Shown: positions 58,013 through 64,000 of the stretch, piece by piece
How the letters are laid out: each line of letters begins with the position of its first letter
Position numbering within the stretch: position 1 is the stretch's first letter
Assembly (NCBI GenBank): GCA_902702965.1
Contig: CACRXP010000399.1
Span: 105,719-169,718, forward strand
Direction: 5' to 3'
Length of the DNA: 64,000 nt
DNA from: Spirometra erinaceieuropaei
Lineage: Eukaryota > Platyhelminthes > Cestoda > Diphyllobothriidea > Diphyllobothriidae
The notes under the pieces: model-generated
Database searches by the model: none
What the model was told of the DNA's origin: nothing
The model's input: the letters and a program-made list of their open reading frames with translations, nothing else
Program-made: the position numbers and the translations under genes

Positions 58013-58625
58013 TCCACTTCCCCCTCTCGCTAGTTTATGCACGTGCGCACCACGACTGTCTAGCATTCGCCCATTGGGCTGTCTAACCGTCCAATCAGAT
58101 TCAAGGCGGAGTCAGATGTCCCCTGATTGGAGACACTTTGATGCGTTTGCTGACAGACACTTGATCCGTCGCTCCCCGGCGCCGGACGCGCGCTCGTCCG
58201 ACTGCCAATCCCCCTCAATGCCTATACCACCGGTGCCCGCCTTTCATTTCTATTGGGTCTGTGCCTGAAATTCGTTGTAGACAGGGTCTTTCACTCTGGG
58301 CCCCGGGGCTTCTGCGATCGCTTCTGGTTTGATTGTGTTGCTTCGAACCAGATGACGTGCAATGCCTGTTTTTCCGTGCGGATTTAACTCGGCTTCGTTT
58401 TCGGGCGCTCTCCGTTAACCCATACGGTCCACCACAAGTGTTTTGGAGGCTGCATTCGCCTCGAACATTTCCGAAACGCCGACGACGGCACTTCTTGCTC
58501 CTCCCAGGGATTTGAATTTTGAAAGCTCTCGTAAAAGAGCTTGGTCAACAACATGGCGTTCTAATCCACCTGACGTCTAAGTTGGTTGGCCTGCCTCTGG
58601 AGTAGGCATTTTGTGGATCCAAATG
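58013..58625 (-). repeat. GC-rich repeat R2, second half (split copy)
   Basis: Matches 20665-21215 from GCACGTGCGCACCA.G to GCCTGCCTCTGG.GTAGGCAT.TGTGGATCCAA. Its interruption by fragment 5 dates R2 as older. Confidence 0.75.
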
Positions 58626-59339
58626 TAATTACTACGTCTCCGGTTTTCCACACGTACTTTTCGTCCACGAGTTGTCACCTCATCTAAATGAAGCTGCGTT
58701 ACCCTCGCCTCTGGTTCCGGAAAATGAAACTAAACATCGGGCTACTTTTTATTCATTTTGGCCCCGGAGGTAATGCGTTGGGTTTAAGAAAAGCTGCCGA
58801 CAGTGGTATAATTACTTCTCTCCGCATATTTTTTCGTCTTCTCAACGGTGTTGATAAAGCTTTCATCTTGCGCATTCGGTTACATGTGGAAAAATCGGGA
58901 CGTCGTGTGCCGAACTCTTTGTTAAGCACAATTAATGAAATTGGGAAAACGTAAACTACCTTTCATTTTCGGTCTCAGTGTCCGGAGACAACGTAATGGG
59001 CGCTAAATCCACCAAATTCCCGAGTGTGAAATTTAAAGTTGCTACTTGTACTTCTAGATCGTCTAACCATTTCGGAAAGAAAGTCTAACAATCTTAAAAA
59101 TATTTCTTTCATGAGCGGTCCCTTGTAGACTGTATGGACTATACTACACGGTCTTAACACATTCGGCCATCGAAGGGCGATTCCACGTCGTAATTAGTTC
59201 CGGTGAAATGTACCTACTTCGAGCCAGTTCCATCATGGGTGTCCTATTCTAATGTCCGGACTGGAGCCTTCTGAAAACGTGTTGCTGATACCTGGCTGGA
59301 AACACAACCCTACCATGATGTATTGCACAGTCGTCTGCA
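58626..59339. other. No gene recognised
   Basis: Holds an 88-codon plus-strand ORF (58688-58954) with no family match and no neighbouring exon. Otherwise blank. Confidence 0.4.
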
Positions 59340-60600
59340 ATGTAGGACTATTTATTATGTTCAGAAGAGACAGTGGCGAGTGAAAGTTCCTTTCGCTTTA
59401 ATCTCATTAGGCCAGTACAGTTGCATTGGGCGGGGTACAGTGAATGAAACAAAAATCGATAAAAGTAAGGTTTTAAATTACAGGTTAGGCTAGAGCGGAA
59501 GGGCGCAGAAAGTTGCACGTGGTTAGTCAACCTTTGACCACTGTAAGCGCGGAGCCTGAACAAGGTTCTTTTGGGCGCATAGGGTCGGTTTTAGTTACCT
59601 TATGGCGGCCGCTTCTGCCGTTGCCAACAGGCGCTGGCCCAGTAGCTTAGGGTAGCTCGAGGGGTCCTTGTTAATCACACAAAATGCTTCAGTGGGGTCC
59701 ACACGATGCCCTGCGTCCACTGCATGCGCATGGATGGCGCTGGCTATTCTCTTAGTTTCACCCTTTGCGGGGCATGCGGGAAGGTGTTCTCGTATTCTTT
59801 TGGAAAGGCGCCGACTCGTACGACCAATGTAACCTGCTCTACGGGATCATGAGAATGAGTAGATGCACATTGGAGCGGTCTGAGTTGGCCGCCTATTCTT
59901 GCATTCGCCGCGTAAAATAGGGTTAGTAGAGAATGATATGCGAACTCTTGCTGCTGGGAGGGTTCCCGAGACAGATTGGTCAAGGCGTCTTCTTAGGAGT
60001 TCACATGCAGCGTCTGCTTAAAATCGGGATTTGAGGAACAACGTTTTCTTTTCGGCGGTTAGTGTGGTCGGTTTTGCGGTTCGGTCGCCAATGTTCTTTA
60101 CAATGAACCTGTCAGGATACCCATTTTCGCGATTCATCTCATGGATTTTTTAAAGTTCCTCCTCGATACTATCTTTTGAACAAATTTTTCTAGCCCTTTG
60201 TGCCAAACACCTCACTAGATTCCGTTTTTGTTGGAGATGTACGAAACTAGTAAAGTTCGTGTATTGTCCAGACCAGGTTTTCTTCCGATAGACGCTCCTT
60301 CGGATGCTGCCGTCAGATCTGCTGTTTAGAAGGACATCTAAGAAAGGAAGGGAACCAGCTGATTCCATCTTCAACGTGAATTTGATCGACGGATGTGCCT
60401 GATTTGCAGCATTTAGGATGGCAGCGATGTCGGTTTCTGTGGTTGCAATCTCAAAGATATCAGTGAAGGGTTCTATAGATGGGCGAATTTTGTCTAAGCC
60501 GCTCCCATTCCTCCGAATCCAGGGGGCCGAAATACAAGTTAACCTATCAAAACCCGTCATCATCTTTTATCAGCATACTTGCGACAGCCAAAACTTTATT
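59340..60600 (-). mobile_element. Penelope-like element fragment 6 (distinct subfamily)
   Basis: Minus strand: AGSLPFLDVLLNSRSDGSIRRSVYRKKTWSGQYTNF, FVHLQQKRNLVRCLAQRARKICSKD and NRENGYPDRFI at about 60370-60110, the end of the reverse transcriptase. After shifts RAGYIGRTSRRLSKRIREHLPACPAKGETKRIASAIHAHAVDAGHRVDPTEAF and LLGQRLLATAEAAAIR at about 59850-59600 form the GIY-YIG and tail. AATAAA-type end at about 59345-59355. It differs from fragments 1-5 in the linker (TWSGQY, RTSRRLSKRI), so it represents another lineage. The YVDD part is missing and frames are broken. Confidence 0.85.
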
Positions 60601-62344
60601 TTCTTCCCTTGCGCACAGTCATACTAAGTTGTCCGGAGGTCGAAAATTCTAAACGGACACATATGGATTGTAAACTCATATCGTAGGAGAGTATTACTTT
60701 ATCGTTGTATCCGACTGGCCACACACGGCGTCATACCAATCTTCGTGGCAAAGAAGTATCTTTAGGAGCTAGTAATCTATGTAAATGACGAAAGGCCTGC
60801 CGTGAATGAACTGATAGAACTGCAAATAACATTTACATCTGGACCCAATTTTGCTCAGCATTGGTGACTGTTACAAGCAAAGATGTGAATAAAGACCTTC
60901 TTCCAGCGGTCGCATATTCCTCTGATTGGTGACTGTTTTAGCGGCTTAAATTAGAGGAATAACGTTGCTGTCTGAAATCTTCTGAAGCTGAACTTCGCCA
61001 TACACATAACTGGTTGAAACCGTCGAGACAGCTGTTTCCTAATGCACTTTGAAGTAGGGCAGTATGGATGAGTCATCGATGTTCGCTCTTATCCCATAAA
61101 GTACTAGATGAAAGTTTACTCATTTTGACAAAACAAATTCCTGTGTCTGACCTGTGTTATATGAGTCTTATCCTGACAGACGTTCTTCTACTGAAAGCCG
61201 AAAACATCTGGAATTGCAATATATCTCGCTGTGGTAGGGCGTTAAGACTATCTCTCATTAGACGTATATTTTTAAAAGCCTAAGACGAAGAATGCAACGT
61301 GCGCCTTTAAAATTGTGCAAACTGAGCCGAAACCCTGAAAGCTACACAGTGTGTTACAAACTGTATAAATCCACCCATTTGTTAGAAAAAAAAGATTTTA
61401 TTTTTTTAAAATGAAGACAGCAATGAAAAATCAAAAATGAAACGAAAGAAAACATGTCTTCAGACACTGAACTGTTGCTGCGAAAGTTCACGCTATAAAA
61501 GAAAAAAACGTGCGTAAAAATAACAATGCTCGAATATTAGTTCACTAGATTTCTATTTATCAAAGAGAAATGCTTATCGCATCTCAGCCGACTATGGTCA
61601 TATTGCATGCGAAAGAAAATATGAGAGAGATAAATTATTGAATAGAAAGTTATGCAGAGTATCGTAACCAAAACGAAAAAAAGAAATAATTAAGTAAACG
61701 AAATAAAAATGTGTGCAATTATAGCAGGAAAAAGGGAGTCTAGGCATAATCGTGCGGATGCAGATTTGAAAACGAAATCAATAGTAAAAGAAAAAAGAGC
61801 AAATAAAGAATTCTGAGCATCACCTGACATGCAAGTCCCCAAGCAATTCTTCAGGCCAGCAAACGCATTTCCGCCCTTCGGGTTCGAAAGTATTTGCCTT
61901 CCTCCAAAGAGCCGTTTTCAATTGTGAAGAAGGCTGTGTTTTCTCGACTGTTTTCCGCTTGAACAAAAATACATGATGTAGCAACCTCAGTACCAAAGCA
62001 TATAGCAATAAAGCTGAAAAATATCAACTGTCATATAATGAAATCATGGAGCACCTACGATTTGTCCATCCATCACATTTGAAAGCACATCGGCTGAAGG
62101 CATCGAAGCTTCCATTTACTCTCTTTATCTCAGCGCATGAGTCCATAGTGTTTGAGCACAGTGAAAAGGAATTTGCAGCGCTGTGCTCAGCTAAAATTGA
62201 ACAGATAATTTGTCTTGGCTAAGATAATTAGCAGCATGAAAATACGTAAAATAATTTATACTGACCCCTGCAAACCTATGAAGCATTATGTCGGCTAATT
62301 AGAAGAAATACCAAGAATCCCTGACGTACGATGAGGTAGCTTAC
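60601..62344. other. AT-rich stretch, no gene recognised
   Basis: Includes purine-rich, very AT-rich DNA (61380-61800). A minus-strand frame at 62008-61820 (KTALWRKANTFEPEGRKCVCWPEELLG) before CATGTCAG/GTGATG might be a further exon of the four-cysteine gene, but its acceptor is not clear. Confidence 0.35.
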
Positions 62345-62761
62345 CCTTTCCGACAAAGTGACAAACCTTGACACACATCACGTGTCTTTCGAAGTTCTCG
62401 CTGTAATCTTTCCGTCCGGAAACGGTGTACGGAATGCAGGGCTTGTCAGGTTTCTCACAAAAGTATGCGGTCAAATTCTCCGTTAGGTTTTCTGAATGAA
62501 AGGCAACCGTCCAATAGATACACAAATTCTGATTTTGCGTAGGGACATGCAAATTAGCGAGACTTAGCAGACAGAATTGACGAACAGTAGGAATGCATGA
62601 GTTAGGAAGGTACAGACCTCGATGTCTTGCGCAGGCTAAACGGCAGTCTGAACCCTTGCTTTCATCTTCTGCTCTGTAAATGACGGAGGTGCATTCTGTG
62701 TGTTCACCTTTGCAGATTTCATAGACTGGTGGTTCATATGTTGGGTATTTGGATGGGCTTG
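62345..62761 (-). CDS. Secreted four-cysteine-module gene, two internal exons
   Basis: Exon a, 62761-62618 (144 bp), follows TTTGTTTACTTCCAG and encodes PPVYEICKGEHTECTSVIYR...SDCRLACARHRG, ending before GTCTGT (a weak donor). Exon b, 62491-62345 (147 bp), follows TTGCCTTTCATTCAG and encodes NLTENLTAYFCEKPDKPC, GRKDYSENFERHVMCVKVC, GKG, ending before GTAAGC. Both are phase 1-1 and each holds one module with spacing C-x6-C-x(15-20)-C-x3-C. NF-x5-C-x3-C at the end recalls the last helix of Kunitz/BPTI domains, whose exons are also phase 1-1, but the middle cysteine pair and about 12 residues are absent. Two N-glycosylation sites in exon b suggest export. Signal-peptide and end exons were not found. 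Confidence 0.55.
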
Positions 62762-62946
62762 CTGGAAGTAAACAAATATCCAATTGAATGCTAATGTCGA
62801 TAATCGTAATATCAGATTTTGTTGATTTAGTCATATTCTATGGCACGTTAATTATTAATGCCTTCGCCCACGCAATTTAAAGAATCTTTGAAATTTTGTG
62901 ATCATTTTATAGACCTCTTTTTCTGTTACTTACCTATTATTAACAG

Positions 62947-63325
62947 GAGATATGTCACAAATTCCCGGAGCCTTCTGATCCACTGTGTTATCGTTAGCAT
63001 TTTCGAAGCTTTGCCTAACCTTGCTTTCGTTTTGATCGCCATTTATATATTTGCAACCTTTATTTCGCGTAAATATTATTGGCTCTCAGTTCGACTTTTT
63101 CTTCTTCTTCTTCTGACGTCTGCTCTGCCTTCGCTCGCGAACATTGTCAGGGAAACTTACAGAACAATGCTTTTCCCACCGCTTGAAGGTCAAACAACAA
63201 CTCAGCGATTCGCTTTACTACTTTCGACGCCACATTATGTTTTCCTTATTCTTACTCCCGCGCTTCACATCTTATTTCTTTTTGCCAGCATCGAAGCCCT
63301 AGATATAGCCTCAGGCCTTCTTTGA
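62947..63325 (+). CDS. Multi-pass membrane protein, probable last exon
   Basis: Follows CCTATTATTAACAG (62946), phase 2, and is open to TGA at 63323. Three strongly hydrophobic segments: LLIHCVIVSIFEALPNLAFVLIAIYIF, WLSVRLFLLLLLTSALPSLANIV and FALLLSTPHYVFLILTPALHILFLF. Three helices before a short C-terminus would fit the TM5-TM7 end of a seven-helix receptor, with LTPALHILF in the place of the usual NPxxY. No diagnostic motif is conserved, so 'receptor-like' is inference. It could equally be another membrane protein. The frame is open further upstream to 62858 as an alternative start. Confidence 0.45.
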
Positions 63326-63472
63326 TCCGTATACTCACCATTATTTTTTTCTTATAAATAGCAATTGCTTCTTAGCCAAGATTTCTGCATTTTCTACTGC
63401 ATCTGAACTGACGTTAATTCTACGAAAATCGGAGGTCGTCGCCTTTTGAGGTTATTGTGAATTACATCCTAG

Positions 63473-63700
63473 AAGGCGAAAGTACCTCCCACTCAAGTGA
63501 AATCCATAATCTCCTCATTACAAGAAGGTTTTGAGAGTAATTTAAAAATGTATCGTCGACATCGTGAACGATATATTAGTCACATGAAGACTGCGCGGCA
63601 AATCCGGACGCAAAAAGTCGCTCATTGTCCACACAAATTATACCATGATAAGACACAGGCCACCAAAATGCATATGGACTTGCTATCGATTGCAGGAAAA
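63473..63700 (+). CDS. Basic 76-residue internal exon
   Basis: Bounded by TTACATCCTAG (acceptor) and GGAAAA/GTGAGT (strong donor), exactly 76 codons, phase 0-0. Encodes a Lys/Arg/His-rich segment: VKSIISSLQEGFESNLKMYRRHRERYISHMKTARQIRTQK, then HKLYHDKTQATKMHMDLLSIAGK, likely helical. No family recognised. Lies 147 bp past the stop of the membrane-protein exon on the same strand, so it belongs to a different transcript or an alternative ending. Next exons lie beyond the window. Confidence 0.45.
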
Positions 63701-63724
63701 GTGAGTATCAACAACTTAACCTAA

Positions 63725-64000
63725 CCCTTTATAGTAACCATAATTGAAACTGAATTCAAACTCAATCCCTAAACCAAGTCTTATTAGAATTGCCAACCTT
63801 AGCCTTTGCCCTTAACTAAAACCTTACCCCCAGCCCTACCCCTGATCTCCCTATTATCTGTATGGAAACCACTCACCCTGTCGAGTCGTTCCAATACACA
63901 TACTTTTTATTTTATGAGGAAGCATTATGTTGCTGAGTATTTGGAAATGTTAATTAATTTTACTATAACAAGCAAAGTACTCAAGAAAGGGTAAACTACT
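63725..64000. other. No gene seen
   Basis: Intron-like sequence after the GTGAGT donor, with a CCTAACCC-rich patch at 63720-63840 that is not a regular repeat. Confidence 0.4.

Noticed and set aside
63720..63840. CCTAACCC-like telomeric tract
   Set aside because: Irregular words (CCTAACCC, CCCTAAACC, CCTTACCCCC) with other sequence between them, not a tandem array.
1..64000. CRISPR arrays, bacterial operons, prophage, rRNA genes, riboswitches
   Set aside because: No regularly spaced repeats, no ribosome-binding-site-led gene runs and no rRNA-like blocks. Introns and element types are eukaryotic.

Overview
This is eukaryotic nuclear DNA, AT-rich and repeat-dense, with short exons bounded by GT/AG splice sites and no prokaryotic gene organisation. 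The transposon types present (Penelope-like elements with YVDD reverse transcriptase and GIY-YIG endonuclease, a Ty3/gypsy integrase fragment, LINE and Tc1/mariner relics, tRNA-type SINEs) and small secreted cysteine-rich genes fit a parasitic flatworm, most plausibly a large-genome tapeworm of the diphyllobothriid kind. The species assignment is inference.

The window is built from a tandemly amplified locus. Unit A (about 1335-16283) is repeated as unit B (about 21788-37625), roughly 20-21 kb downstream and in the same orientation. Diverged pieces follow: a unit-end fragment (37830-38035), a 3' part C' (about 40600-45060), a 5' part C'' (about 45370-50440) and a unit-start scrap (56340-56520). 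Between A and B lies a non-duplicated 5.5 kb spacer with a degenerate beta-1,4-galactosyltransferase-like exon at the duplication edge, a 400-bp fold-back element and a GC-rich dispersed repeat.

The best-supported gene inside the unit is on the minus strand. It has three exons whose splice sites and phases agree, and encodes a secreted protein of about 113 residues with seven cysteines. It is intact in A (6405-7122) and B (26965-27686) and broken in C'' (about 48855-49556). Other exon-like blocks of the unit (a membrane-anchor/tail exon, a possible extracellular-domain exon, two plus-strand blocks near the unit end) keep alignable reading frames between copies but are broken in one or more.

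The right part holds fragments of at least six Penelope-like insertions (38.0-39.1, 39.5-40.45, 50.46-51.05, 52.2-53.65, 57.1-58.0 and 59.3-60.6 kb). Several sit exactly where unit homology breaks off. One is nested in the GC-rich repeat, one is rearranged into divergent halves, and one runs directly into a SINE.

The last 2 kb (62.3-63.7 kb) look genic and unique: a minus-strand gene with two phase 1-1 exons each coding a four-cysteine module, a plus-strand exon with three membrane segments, and a basic plus-strand exon ending in a GTGAGT donor. Apart from the three-exon family and these exons, nearly everything is repeat or decayed sequence.
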